Both the position numbers and the translations under genes were made by a program. The notes under the pieces were generated by a model. The model was not told the origin of the DNA and did not search any database. It was given only the letters and a program-made list of their open reading frames with translations. Shown piece after piece: positions 11,677 through 21,114 of a DNA stretch of 64,000 nucleotides. This DNA comes from Drosophila persimilis. Taxonomy: Eukaryota > Arthropoda > Insecta > Diptera > Drosophilidae. Within the stretch, counting starts at the first letter, position 1. The number at the start of each line of letters is the position of its first letter. The stretch is taken from positions 744,001 through 808,000 of the forward strand of contig NW_020825350.1 in the NCBI RefSeq assembly GCF_003286085.1. Reading direction: 5' to 3'.

Positions 11677-11803
11677 CAGGAAGTCTCACAACGCAGGAAG
11701 GAATGATCCTATGCGGTATCACAACGGGCCGAAACCGGCCTAAGTGTGACGGGTTCCGAGCGAGCCCGGCAGCCGCCTCAACCTAACCTAACCTAACCTA
11801 ACC
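10753..11803 (+). mobile_element. 5'-truncated non-LTR retrotransposon with 12-bp target duplication
   Basis: The insertion is bounded exactly: TACTAAACATGA occurs at 10741-10752 and again, perfectly, at 11804-11815. The insert starts inside ORF2 and ends in a 3' UTR finishing with five CCTAA/AACCT repeats (11779-11803). Only the RNase H domain and the C-terminal zinc-knuckle region remain, so this is a dead copy made by incomplete reverse transcription. RNase H is carried by the I, R1 and LOA clades of arthropod non-LTR elements; I cannot choose among them with certainty. The intact duplication suggests a fairly recent insertion. Confidence 0.9.
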
Positions 11804-11815
11804 TACTAAACATGA

Positions 11816-12189
11816 ACTAAAAATTAACCATTAAATCCAAAATAAAGAGAGAGTATCCAATTACTACAGAAACCACACCACCTTCAATTTAATGGAATAT
11901 TAACAGGTCGGGTTTCTATTAAAACTCCGATCTGCTTCCATTGCAACACGTCAAATAGCGAATAGCTCCGCTGGGAAACTCCAATAACTCAAATACTCTC
12001 TGAGCATTGCCCAGGCATCCAGTGTAGAGATGTGCCAGTTTATACACCGAACATGTGTCAAACGAACTCTCTGGATTAGATCCCAGGGTCTTCGGCTCTG
12101 GCTCTGGTCCGGAGGTCCAAGGGATTAGCTCCTGGCTGTACTGTGGTAGGCACTAATCATGATGACGCTGCTGTGTTGCTGAGTCGACA
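11816..12189. other. Intergenic DNA after the non-LTR insertion
   Basis: I see nothing beyond short polypurine runs and a CTCTGGCTCTGGTCC direct repeat near 12090-12107. It continues the pre-insertion sequence that ends at 10740. Confidence 0.4.
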
Positions 12190-12509
12190 ATGTGTCGTCC
12201 CGTTTGCTGGAGCAGAGACAGACTAGTGATTGTCTGGGAACCGGGAAATATTTTCAGCAAACCTCCATTCTTACGCCGCCGAATCAAACGCTGGGCTCCA
12301 GCTTCGAGTCGGGTAAGTGAATCATTATATAATTGCTGATATATTTTACAATATATCTTCCTTCGCAGAGAACATATGTACCCTACGATTTTCCACAAAA
12401 CACAAAACAATACGATTTCCACCCGCCACACGGAGTCCTATCCAAGCATTTCCGAGCCGTATTCGAGATAGGCGTTTTCGTATCCGCCACTTGCAAGATC
12501 CGAAGCTAA
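12190..12509 (+). CDS. Possible two-exon small gene or gene relic (87 aa)
   Basis: ATG 12190 opens a frame that reaches a strong donor (CGG|GTAAGTG, exon 12190-12312). A 56-bp intron ends in CTTCCTTCGCAG at 12368, and the frame continues without a phase change to TAA 12507-12509. The product would be basic (FLRRRIKRW in exon 1) followed by RTYVPYDFP and HPPHGVLSKHF in exon 2. A second coding-like stretch, SSFFDLAIDNKDFDYGNHI, lies in another frame at about 12505-12576. That suggests a frameshift near 12455-12500 and that this is a decaying gene. I recognise no family. The intron signals are the best evidence. Confidence 0.35.
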
Positions 12510-12576
12510 CAAGACATCGTCATTCTTCGACCTGGCCATCGACAACAAGGACTTTGACTACGGCAACCATATATAG

Positions 12577-12904
12577 ATCTCGTTGTTGTTAGGTTTAAGG
12601 ATATACGCGTCCATTCAATTAGATAGTAGAAACAATTGTTTTCCACTTGTTTATTTATTTATACTAAGCTAAGTTTACGTTTACAAACTAAGCCAATTAC
12701 TATATCGAAACTTAAAAGCAAAGTCTCTCTTTTGTGATCTTTTGTGATTATAATTAAATTAAGTTGCACTCGATTCAACTCTTTGTATGCCTCTGAAAAT
12801 CGAAATCTAAACATATTTTCTAGTCTTTGAATTCATATTTGCAAGCATCGAAACCGAGCTCTTCTTCATGTAATTCATTTTGGGATACAATGATATATTA
12901 AAAA
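12577..12904. other. AT-rich spacer
   Basis: No gene seen. It may include the 3' end of the candidate gene at 12190-12509. It borders the left copy of a large inverted repeat. Confidence 0.4.
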
Positions 12905-13615
12905 TGCGTTCAACTTTTTACAGTATCGTTCTTCTTTATTGACTTGATTGTCTAATAGATATGTACGTAAATACAGTTGTGAGGCTATGCCTGGTAGGCG
13001 ATTCATCAGTATTGGGATCTGCCCCACTCGCTCGCTTCAAAGCTGCGGAAAATATCAATATTTTTACATTTGTATGTATGTATGTATACTTGGTTTATAT
13101 GGACATGAATAGAGGCCACAGGCGTACCTCAATTTCTCGGGCCAAAAATGTATTTATTGATCACTCAATGGCTGGCCGATCAGTGCATTATATAGATATC
13201 TTAATGTCCAAGTGTATGGATACGTACCTAGATTGATTCGGGATCCGCTCCGAAAAGGGTGATTCGGTCATTTAAGGAACAGCTTTTCAGAAAGTCATTA
13301 AATAGCCTACAGCTTATACAGTTTAACCCAGACTGCAAATTGTGTAGTCAGTTCCCCATGTTAATTTTCGTTACATATTTTAAAGTAACACAGAAATGAA
13401 AGTTTTTCGCCTCTTCCTAAAGATTCAAAGCACCTCGCAGAACTCGTGTGATTTCTTTGTGTTCTCTTTGTATTAATCACAAGTGCTGCGTGCAAAGAAT
13501 CCGAAGAGAGCCGACTACCACTAGAGCTGGCAATTTGTTCGCTTTGCCGATTCCCCTTCATTATTTTGCTGTGTTTACTTCCGAAGAAAATTGCAACTAG
13601 GCAGATTTTTGTGTC
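12905..13615 (+). repeat. Left arm of a dispersed inverted repeat (partner 21115-22075)
   Basis: Matches the reverse complement of 21115-22075 over its whole length. Shared blocks include CGATTCATCAGTATTGGGAT, TTGGTTTATATGGACATGAA, GATTCGGGATCCGCTCCG, ACATATTTTAAAGTAACACA and AGCCGACTACCACT. Relative to the partner, this copy lacks about 430 bp between roughly 13295 and 13330 but retains about 80 bp (around 13115-13200) that the partner has lost. It encodes no recognisable protein. The element family is unknown to me; an LTR or a DNA-transposon remnant is possible. Confidence 0.8.
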
Positions 13616-13642
13616 TCATTCCAACTCATTCCAGCTTATTCA

Positions 13643-13915
13643 AAACGAGGGGGAACGTTGTGAGTTGCTGCGGAGACCGCAACTCTACACTTATACCCGA
13701 TACTTAGTCAGTATGGCTCTCCTCTCCGGCAGACGCCGCTAATATTAAGCTACACGACAGAGTGCGACAGAGAGATATGTATGGTCATTCTCTATGATTG
13801 TGCGTTTTTAGTTTTCTTAAATCTTCAATATTGTGGATGCCACAGATTTTTGTCCTTTGTGGTGGCGGAAGGGGGATAATATACCCCTATACTCATTTTG
13901 AGTATCGGCTATAAA
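13643..13915 (-). mobile_element. INE-1/DINE-1-like element, internally deleted
   Basis: On the minus strand both ends are present. The 5' end is the ATACTCAAAATGAGTAT type motif near 13915. The 3' end is the subterminal GATACTAAGTATCGGGTATA-like motif followed by the GCGG/CCGC hairpin (13664-13680) and the terminal AACGTTCCCCCTCGTTTT at 13643-13660. The middle of the element is missing. It lies 28 bp from the left inverted-repeat arm. Confidence 0.7.
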
Positions 13916-14011
13916 ATGTGGTCATCAGGACAAATCCAAAATACCAAACTGGAAAGAAAGCCAAACTCCAGAGACTAATGCTAATACCCTAGAAGATTGC
14001 TAACATATTTT

Positions 14012-14107
14012 CATACCCGATACCCACAGTATAGGCGTATATGTATTAGATTTTTGCAGATGTACAAATGTAACAGCAAGAAGAAAGCAACTCCGACCAC
14101 ATAAAAA
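14012..14107 (+). mobile_element. INE-1/DINE-1-like element, 5' fragment
   Basis: Starts with ATACCCGATACCC and continues with the family's GTATATGTATTAGATTTTTG, GTAACAGC and CTCCGACCACATA blocks, then stops and passes into the dispersed repeat at 14112. Confidence 0.6.
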
Positions 14108-14111
14108 ACCA

Positions 14112-14188
14112 TGAACAAAACTGGTAATTTCCAGTTTATGAGCCCCCTGCCAAGCGCTCGCTCTCTCTCTCTCTCTCTCAATCTCTCC

Positions 14189-14229
<41 letters not shown>

Positions 14230-14460
14230 TTCTTCATGCATAATAAAAATCATTCTCCGAAAGGGTATCCAAATATGAAACCGTTGAGACTATCAAGAGC
14301 CTTAGAAAAACTGTGAATGAAAACACTATGCAACAGACAGAATAAACCGTGGCACCAAGCTCTGCCTGCGGCTCCAAAATTGTAAATGATTTTTTGCTTT
14401 TTGTATGGATTTGTATGTAGCTTAAGCTACGCAGTCTTCAGGGGCGATTTAGAACGAGGT
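14112..14460. repeat. Dispersed repeat, copy 2 (matches 8264-8560)
   Basis: Same blocks and order as 8264-8560: GAAAGGGTATCCAAATATG, GACTATCAAGAGCCTTAG, AACACTATGCAACAGACAG, AATAAACCGTGGCACCAAG, CTTCAGGGGCGATT. It differs by an expanded CT then CA dinucleotide tract at 14160-14224 where copy 1 has ordinary sequence. Confidence 0.75.
14160..14224. repeat. Compound (CT)n-(CA)n microsatellite
   Basis: CT repeats run from about 14160 to 14198, followed by about twelve CA units up to 14224. This is an expansion inside dispersed-repeat copy 2. The minus-strand open frame across it is an artefact. Confidence 0.9.
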
Positions 14461-15065
14461 GGGCAATTTTCGGATCAATTTCCTCTGCTCTGCCAAGAAT
14501 TTGAGCTGTAAAAGACATGCAATGTTGAACGGAGAACGGCGTTGCAGGAATCCACCACTTTGTCTAATGTCATCGAATTGACGCTTTCATGCTCTGCTTT
14601 ATTTCAACTGGTATAGAATTATTGCCCCTCTCTCTTTTCCCCTCTCGCTCACTCACTCTGCCTTATATGTACATATATATGTAGCGTCAGTTTATTGAGA
14701 GCGTCTGTTGCACTTTATAGCAGTGGACGGCAGGCATGGATTCACATGTCTCAACAATATCAATTGGATTAAAGAAAAGGAATGTTACAAAACTTTTATA
14801 TTTTAAAATAAGAGGATCGAAAATAGCGTGGATTTTTCGAAATTGATCGTTTTAGAGTTATTTAGTTGTATAATACCATACAAATCATTATGTACCAACA
14901 GAATATGGTATTGTCCCACTGTACGGACAGATTGAACAACAATTAAAGCGCAGCCATGACGTACCCATACAACAGTAATTTACGACTTCCCCAGAGCTTG
15001 GAGCTTTCCGACCACACAGTCCACAAACAGAGAGCGCCGCTGAGAGAAGAAGAAAGAGAGAAACA
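14461..15065. other. Upstream region of the acetyltransferase gene
   Basis: No protein-coding feature. It includes a pyrimidine-rich tract at about 14620-14665 and an AT-rich segment. The promoter of the gene at 15197 should be in the last 100-200 bp; I see no TATA box I would defend. Confidence 0.4.
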
Positions 15066-15071
15066 ATGTGA
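15066..15071 (+). promoter_or_regulatory. Minimal start-stop upstream ORF (ATGTGA)
   Basis: If transcription starts before 15066, the ATG immediately followed by TGA lies 126 bp before the acetyltransferase ATG. Its context, AAACA before ATG, is close to the fly preference. Start-stop elements are known to stall ribosomes in other genes; a role here is inference and depends on the unknown start of transcription. Confidence 0.3.
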
Positions 15072-15196
15072 GAGCTGAATCAGCTGACGATCAATTCCGC
15101 GCTAACGTTCCACGTGCTAAGTCGATTGCTACGCCCGACGCTACGCGCGCATACTGCCGGCGGAAGAAAGAGAAAAGAAATAGAAAAAGTACAAGA

Positions 15197-15844
15197 ATGA
15201 ATTTTTCGGAAGATATACAAGTGCGTGTTGTGGAATCCGACGAGGGTGAAGCCCTAATGCAGTTCCTCCTGGAGCACTACTACCGTGAGGAGCCGCTGAC
15301 CGCCGGCTGCAGTCCCCCGGAGCCAGAGCAGGCTGACAAGGATTTCTTGCTGTCGAACATCCCGCACGGCACCTGTCTGGTCGTCGTCCAGGGCGGCAGT
15401 CGCATTGTAGGCGCCCTCGTGGCAGGGCCTAAGGATGCCCACGAGGCGGAACACCTCGCCGAGGAAGTGGTCGAGCATTCCGGCACCAAGTGGGGCCGCA
15501 TCCTGGGGCTGCTTGCCCGCGTCGAGCGGGAGACCAACGTTTGCAAGAGATACGGCGTACCTTCGACCATACATGTCCATGCCTTGGGCATTGACCCCAG
15601 ACTGCGAGGCCTGGGCCTGGGCGCCCGCCTCATGAGCGCTGTGGCCGAACGCGCCCGGGCTCTTGGCCATCCGCTCGTGACGGTCGACTGCACCAGCCTC
15701 TACTCCGCCGGCCTGATGGCCCGTCTCGGATACGAGCTGATAAACACCATCCGCTATGACGAATATCTGGACGAGTTCGGCCAGCAAGTCTTTCGCCCAC
15801 CAGCCCCTCACGACAGTGTAAAAACCTATGTGCTCCGGTTGTAA
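15197..15844 (+). CDS. GNAT acetyltransferase, arylalkylamine N-acetyltransferase-like
   Basis: Single-exon gene of 215 aa, the usual size for insect AANAT-like enzymes, which move acetyl from acetyl-CoA to arylalkylamines or related amines in the cytosol. ATG 15197 has good context (ACAAGAATGA) and is preferred over upstream non-ATG frame extension. The GNAT core is complete. HVHALGIDPRLRGLGLGARL (residues about 127-146) gives beta-4 and the acetyl-CoA pyrophosphate loop R-G-L-G-L-G. It is followed by the alpha-3 helix (MSAVAERARALGH), beta-5 (VTVDCTSLYSAGLMARLGY) and the conserved Tyr/Asp region (IRYDEYLDEFG). The N-terminal part (FLLEHYYREEPLT) matches the family's substrate-side helix. 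Codons are strongly G/C-ending. The gene sits alone in a transposon-dense island between two inverted repeats and has no disruption. Substrate cannot be told from sequence. Confidence 0.9.
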   Translation: MNFSEDIQVRVVESDEGEALMQFLLEHYYREEPLTAGCSPPEPEQADKDFLLSNIPHGTCLVVVQGGSRIVGALVAGPKDAHEAEHLAEEVVEHSGTKWGRILGLLARVERETNVCKRYGVPSTIHVHALGIDPRLRGLGLGARLMSAVAERARALGHPLVTVDCTSLYSAGLMARLGYELINTIRYDEYLDEFGQQVFRPPAPHDSVKTYVLRL

Positions 15845-17160
15845 CGCAGTTTTTATCTGTCATTATATAGATAAGGTGCAGTTCGAAAACCATTATTTTA
15901 GTGCCCAGAACAGGGTCCTCGTATATATGATAAGGCAATCGAAATCAATGCTATAGTGTATTTTCACATTAATTTAACCAATGCAGTGCCATTAATTAAT
16001 AGGAACAAAAAATATTTGACACTCTAGAAAGATCTCCCGCGACTATTTAAGGCAAACAGGTATGCCACACCATCGATCATTTCCAGGGATATTCACAGTG
16101 TCGACTCACCCAAAGCTTTTGTTAATTTTAAATTTTTTCCCATATGTATTTTGCTTTAATTTTTCATCGCGTTTTTGTACGATACTGTGCCTGCGTTTCA
16201 AAGCTTCTAGTTTACCACTTGGCAACCATTTGTTGAACTTGTGGAACCTGTGGAACTTATAGCCGCTTATCGCTCAAATCAAAGAGTATTCTAAAGAGCG
16301 AGCCCCTCTCCCACATTTCTGCTGAAATGAATTTTTCACTCAAGTCAAGTATCGCCAATGTAGACCTCAGGAAATCGGCTATAAACATACTAACATATTA
16401 TGCGTAAAAAATGCGATATTTTGTCTTTCATGTGCCTTGCACTCATTGCAACACATCTTTACAACGAGTGTGGCCTTTTGGATTTGTAACTCCTGCCGTT
16501 GCCAACATTTTTGATCACCTAATGGACATTTATCTGTATAAAAAGAGACTGCTTACTTTGATATATGGAAATATACGGTTGAAAATTGTTAAAAAGTTAC
16601 AAAATATGTTTGTTTTTATGTCAATATATTGCCTTTGATTAAATTAGCCTCTATTTGCAACTCAATTTATTCGACAATAATTTGACAAGTAATTAGGTGT
16701 AGATTCTGTATGGTGGAATGGAATGGGCATTTTCATTGAAAACCAAAAATTTAAAATAATTTAACAGACATTTCTGCATTTATTGAAATTTTGTTAATTT
16801 TACCAATTGACTTTGATGTGACGTACTAAAATTTTTTAGTATTATTTGTTATTTTTAATGCCATGTTCTCCTTTATTATTATTCCCTATAATAAGAAAGA
16901 TGATCTTAAAAGATCATAAGATCATAAAAGATGATCATCTTAAAAATTATTCCTCAAAGTTTTTTCTTACATACTCCACCATCTACATATGTACTTGTTA
17001 TTTATACACATTTATACAAGATACTCAGTCAGTATGGCACCTATTTCACATATTGCACTACTTTAGCGGGTTGGCTAATATATGCCGGAATTCTTATTGA
17101 TGTTCTTTATTAAATTATAATTAAACTACATAATGTTTTCATATCATCGAAGTCTGAGGT
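15845..17160. other. AT-rich intergenic DNA
   Basis: No gene seen. A cluster of GATCAT words forms imperfect palindromes at 16897-16941, including GATGATCATC. A short DINE-1-like 3' motif (ACTCAGTCAGTATGGC) occurs near 17022-17039. Otherwise nothing recognised. Confidence 0.45.
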
Positions 17161-17402
17161 CAAGATGCCAGACCGCTCGTCCGAGTCTCCGGTGTTGCCA
17201 CACCAGCAAACGACTCTAAGATCAGTGTTGCTGAGGGGCTGCGATCCGGGCTGCCGCAGTACTCCCCCTACAAAAGTTACAAAACTTTAGTTTTATTTTT
17301 TCTTCTCATATGTCCGTAATGGGACACTTGATAGCTAGTTGTCAAAAGAGCTGGTCTCGGAATTCGCCATAAATGCTTAAGCCTGTCGACTGAAATAGGT
17401 GT

Positions 17403-18340
17403 CTATTTTCCATTAATGTGGATGGTGAAGACCCGGTCTGATGACTTGGATGCAATCGGGTATGGTCCTTTGTACGGCGGCTTCAAGGGTTTTTTTACAG
17501 CATCAGTCCGGGCAAAGACATGAGAACAATTGTGTATATCCTTAAGCAGGAAGAGTTTTTGCTTGATGTGATGCGAAGCTGAAGTTGGCTTTACCACCTG
17601 CATTTTTCTCCTGAATTGGCTGGCAAAGTCGAGTGGTTCCGACGGCACATCCACTTCGTAAAAGTATTCTTTGGGAAGACGTAACGTACACCCATATAGC
17701 ATCTCTGCTGCTGATGCCTTAATGTCCCCCTTGAAGCACGTGCGGAGGCCAAGCACGACGGTTGGAAGCAGCTTGATCCATGGTATATCCGGTTGGCACA
17801 TCAAGGAGTCTTTCATGGGCCTGTGCCAACGCTGGATCATGCCATTTGACTCTGGGTGGTATGGCTTCGTGTGAATGTGCTCGCTTCCCAGCATATTCGC
17901 TAGAGACTTAAAGAGTGCAGATTCGAATTGAGTTCGTTGATCAGTTGTAATAGTCAATAGGCACCCGAAACGCGATATCCAGCGCGACCATATTGCTTCA
18001 AATATGGTCTCTGCAGTCATATCCTTCGACGGCACTGCCTCTGGCCAGCGGGAAAAACTGTCAATCATTGTAAGACAATATCTGTATCCGTCAACCAAGG
18101 GCATCACAACAACTTCTAGATGTATCGATGATGTATTCCATCGGGGAAAGTGATCTTTTCCGGAATTAGAGCGTTGTGCCTCTGGATTTTGGCTCGTTGG
18201 CACAGAAGGCAATTCCTCGACAACTCCAGAACGTTCTTACGCATTGACGGCCAAACGTACTTTCGTGAGATTTGTTTGAGAGTTGACCTGCCACTTGGAT
18301 GAGACAGTCCGTGTACGTTTAAAAACACATGGAATCGCAA
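17403..18340 (-). pseudogene. Integrase of the gypsy-like element, broken
   Basis: The N-terminal zinc finger (two His near HGLSH, two Cys in CLLCQ) is on the frame 18116-18340. The catalytic core and C-terminal domain are on the overlapping frame 17403-18212, so a frameshift separates them near 18120-18210. In the core the first two acidic residues are present (in MIDSFSRW and TTDQRTQF), but the position of the catalytic Glu in the PYHPESNGM..RWH region is Gln. The C-terminus has a GPY/F-type module (PYKGPYPI). The lost Glu and the frameshift make it non-functional. Confidence 0.85.
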
Positions 18341-18612
18341 TAGATGATGTCCTCGTCAACTGAAATTGCTTTTAGGTTTAATGACATGTCTCCATTTAAG
18401 ATGTCAGGCAATTCGATGTCCGTTGCCTAAGCAGTTTCAATAGCTCTAGTATCCAGAGTCGTCGGCATGGTGATGGCGTTAATCCTGGAGAGGGCATCGG
18501 CAACTAAGTTGTCAGTACCAGTCACGTGCACGATTTCAGTGGAGGGTTGGGATACGAACCCCAGCTGCCGTAGCTGTCTCTCCGACGCTTTCTCTGGCTT
18601 CTGATTGAAGGC

Positions 18613-18837
18613 TTATATCAGGGGCTTGTGATCAGTTTTGATCACAAAGATCCTAGCTTCCAACATGTGCTTGAAGTACTTTATAGCCTCGAAAATCGAT
18701 AACAGCTCTCTATCGTATGTGCTGTACCTTCTTTGAGTTGCACTGAGTTTTTTGGAGGAGAAACCGAGAGGATCCCAATTCCCTTTCGTGTTCTGGTCAA
18801 GCACAGCTCCAATGGCAGTATCGGATGCGTCACACAT
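18613..18837 (-). pseudogene. RNase H of the gypsy-like element
   Basis: Contains CDASDTAIGAVL, a typical gypsy RNase H start, then FSSKKLSATQRRYSTYDREL and a KTDHKPL end. Further along the minus strand (about 18475-18610) the connection to integrase still reads as VADALSRI. Short broken frame, part of the same dead element. Confidence 0.85.
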
Positions 18838-18853
18838 GAGACTTAGTTCTGCA

Positions 18854-19547
18854 TTAAGACTGGAGTGAGCGAGGGTTGAGGGTTGCTTTAATCGAGCTGG
18901 GCGTCCACTGCACCGGCCGTTTGTCGTTTTTCTTCATGTTGCGTGTCAATTCGTTGAGGGGTATGGAGCGCCGGTAAGAGTTAACTATACCAAGAAAACG
19001 ACCTAATTCACAAATCGTGTGTGGCTGAGTGTACTCAGTAATTGACTTCACTCGATCCTCTGTAGGCTTAATTCCGTTGCCGTTGACTGTCACTTGAGGT
19101 TGTGCGAAACAGTACTTCTTCTCGTTGATGCAAAGTTTATGCGCTCTTAAGATTTGCAACACATTATTCATTGAGTTGGAAATTATGAGAAGGTAGCAAA
19201 ACACGTATTCCACCACTTGGCAAATCTGATCCATACTGTGCATACTGCTGTCATTTCGATGTCCTCTTCGGCCATCGGTATTTGATATTATGCTCGTTCG
19301 AGGTCTAGGGTAGTGAAAACGTTTTTTCCATATAGACCTATAGGTCAGCAAAATCGTGAATGTGGGGAATCGGGTAACGATCTGGAACGGTAATCGCATT
19401 GAGCTGGGCTGGCCCGTTCCCGAATGCAAATGCCCATTTAATATTGAAGAAGGCTTGGGCATAGTGGGAGTGGTGCATGTAAGAGGATAATATCGACTCA
19501 TTGTCTTCGATGAGTGCCAGATGGAGAGGAGAGCGTTTCTTCCGCAT
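18854..19547 (-). pseudogene. Reverse transcriptase of the gypsy-like element, broken
   Basis: The 5' part (19338-19547) shows the gypsy finger/palm motif around NAITVPDRYPIPHI. The frame 18854-19501 carries the thumb region (CINEKKYCFAQP, LGRFLGIVNSYRR). The metal-binding YxDD box expected before SNSM is not recognisable, and the two frames overlap out of phase. No functional enzyme. Confidence 0.8.
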
Positions 19548-19830
19548 TAATTAACAAGCCAAAAGAGAAAATGTTTATTGTTCTCCACTGGTTGCGGCCC
19601 GAGTGATTGAGAGTGCCCGATTTGTGTTACCATGGCAATAGTCTGCCCAATTGGGTTATCTGGCGCAAAGTCCAAGTCGCACGGCGGCAGGTTCCAGGTG
19701 CTTCGCAATAGAACAATGGCAGTAGCTACTCAGCTCAGGGCCAATTAGGAGAAGAAATCACCAATCAGCAGGGGCTTAAGAAGAGCAGAGAAAGTACCCA
19801 GGATATACATCTGCGGACTGGATGCGACGC

Positions 19831-20458
19831 AGTAGATTTGGAGAGCCACAGATCGGAATAAATACCTCCGTTTGCATTTGCCCAATGGTTTCTTTTGTAT
19901 GACCTACCATTAAGGCACATTTCTAGCTTGGATGCGATGCAGTGAAATCAGTGGGCCACTAGTGGCAATTGCATTCTGTTGCGAGAACAATAAAAGAAAA
20001 ACATAAAGGACCTACTTGACGGCATGCTGAAAGTATTTGATATGGCAGGCAAAATTGTACAGGAATCGTTTACATAGGTCTGTCTTGATCTCTACGTCAA
20101 GTATCACCGTCACAGTGAAAAGTCAGTTCGCATTGGAAATTATTGGTTTTCATGACCGTCAAATGAGGACGCCGTACAAAAATCCACACCCTAAAAAGTA
20201 AACTCCAGAGGATTCAATGGAGACTCTTGAAGCTGCTGCGGACTAGTCTCCTTATAGTATGTAAACAAAATGACTTAGAAATCGTCTCCTCGGGAGATGC
20301 AACACCGGTGTGGTAATACCGCTTAATATATCGTTCTGGTGAGTCTGAGTATTTTATTGCTTTAAATTTAACAGGTACAAATGTTTTACGACCGATAGCA
20401 ACACGTCCTAGTCCAGATTTTCCATCGCTCCGGTCCCGTGGCCAAAAATGCCGAAATT
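19831..20458. other. Unassigned stretch, possibly gag remnant of the gypsy-like element
   Basis: It lies where gag would be expected for a minus-strand element, and direct repeats of the type GGATGCGA.GCAGT (19818-19833 and 19929-19943) are visible. No gag motif can be read and no long frame remains. Confidence 0.3.
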
Positions 20459-20597
20459 TTAGTCCAGCATCGGAATTTTATACTGTGCTCCCACATCCTT
20501 CAAGATTGCACCTGTCAAGGTCTTCAAATTGTCTTCCGCTACTTGATGGGTAGTGGCGAGCAGCAAGAAGTTAGCACTTGATACAAAATTTCAATTT
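20459..20597 (-). pseudogene. Relic of a small secreted-protein gene, copy A
   Basis: On the minus strand a frame from about 20597 to TAA 20461-20459 reads as a hydrophobic signal-like segment (SSANFLLLATTHQ) followed by the helical AEDNLKTLTGAILKDVGAQ. The last 20 residues align with copy B at 22344-22690 (AEDNLKTLTDGILKEVGA). No ATG is present in frame where the start should be, and the Thr/Ser-rich spacer and intron seen in copy B are absent. I recognise no known family. Confidence 0.5.
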
Positions 20598-21114
20598 AAG
20601 TCTTTAAGTAGGTGCGCAACTTTTAACTCCATTATTCAGACTCCCTTAGAGTGTAAATGGAATACAGGCTTGTTTAGTTGTAAGCCTTTTGCAATTGTGG
20701 ACTCCTATTTCTATACAGGATCTTAAACATTTTGAATGACCTTGAATATAAATTAAAAGTAAATTACTAGAAAAATAACAAAAGTTTTCCGATGTACTGA
20801 ATGCACATAAATTGGAGCTCCCGTTTTCACATTCCAAAGATTTATTCGTTTTCAAAACGAAAACATATTCGTTGACGAAACGAAAAGTAAACGGCTTATT
20901 ATACAACGAAACGTACCTTAATTGCAAAAAGAAAAACACAGATGACTTATTTATGCATTAACATAAACTTGACACCTATATCAGGGTAATTTAACTTTTG
21001 CTTTCTTTATAAATAATTAATTTTAATTTCACCCAACCTCAAATTTGGCTTGGAAAATATTGGCAGGGCAACAATAATTATCGTTTTGGTGCAAACAGCT
21101 GACGCAAAGAAATT
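20598..21114. other. AT-rich spacer
   Basis: No gene or named repeat recognised. A run of ACGAAA/CGTTTTC words (20845-20890) is present. It ends at the right inverted-repeat arm. Confidence 0.4.

Larger units (their letters stand above)
17261..19830 (-). mobile_element. Decayed Ty3/gypsy-like LTR retrotransposon (pol region)
   Basis: On the minus strand the order is protease end, reverse transcriptase, RNase H, then integrase, which is the Ty3/gypsy order. A protease-tail motif of the PLLIG type lies at about 19760-19780, directly followed by a stop. A purine tract at 17261-17270 (TAGGGGGAGT on the minus strand) is a good polypurine-tract candidate just after the integrase, so a 3' LTR remnant may lie to its left. 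I find no intact LTR pair, no primer-binding site and no envelope frame. Several frameshifts and stops break pol into at least five pieces. This is an inactive old copy. Confidence 0.85.

Noticed and set aside
12317..12592. 91-codon frame spanning the 12313-12368 intron
   Set aside because: It reads through an intron with strong splice signals and starts within it; the spliced model is preferred.
15254..15811. 185-codon minus-strand frame
   Set aside because: Shadow of the G/C-ending codons of the acetyltransferase; the plus strand carries the real family motifs.
16897..16941. Cluster of GATCAT palindromes as a regulatory hairpin
   Set aside because: Imperfect, AT-rich and without conserved partners; may be a slippage product.
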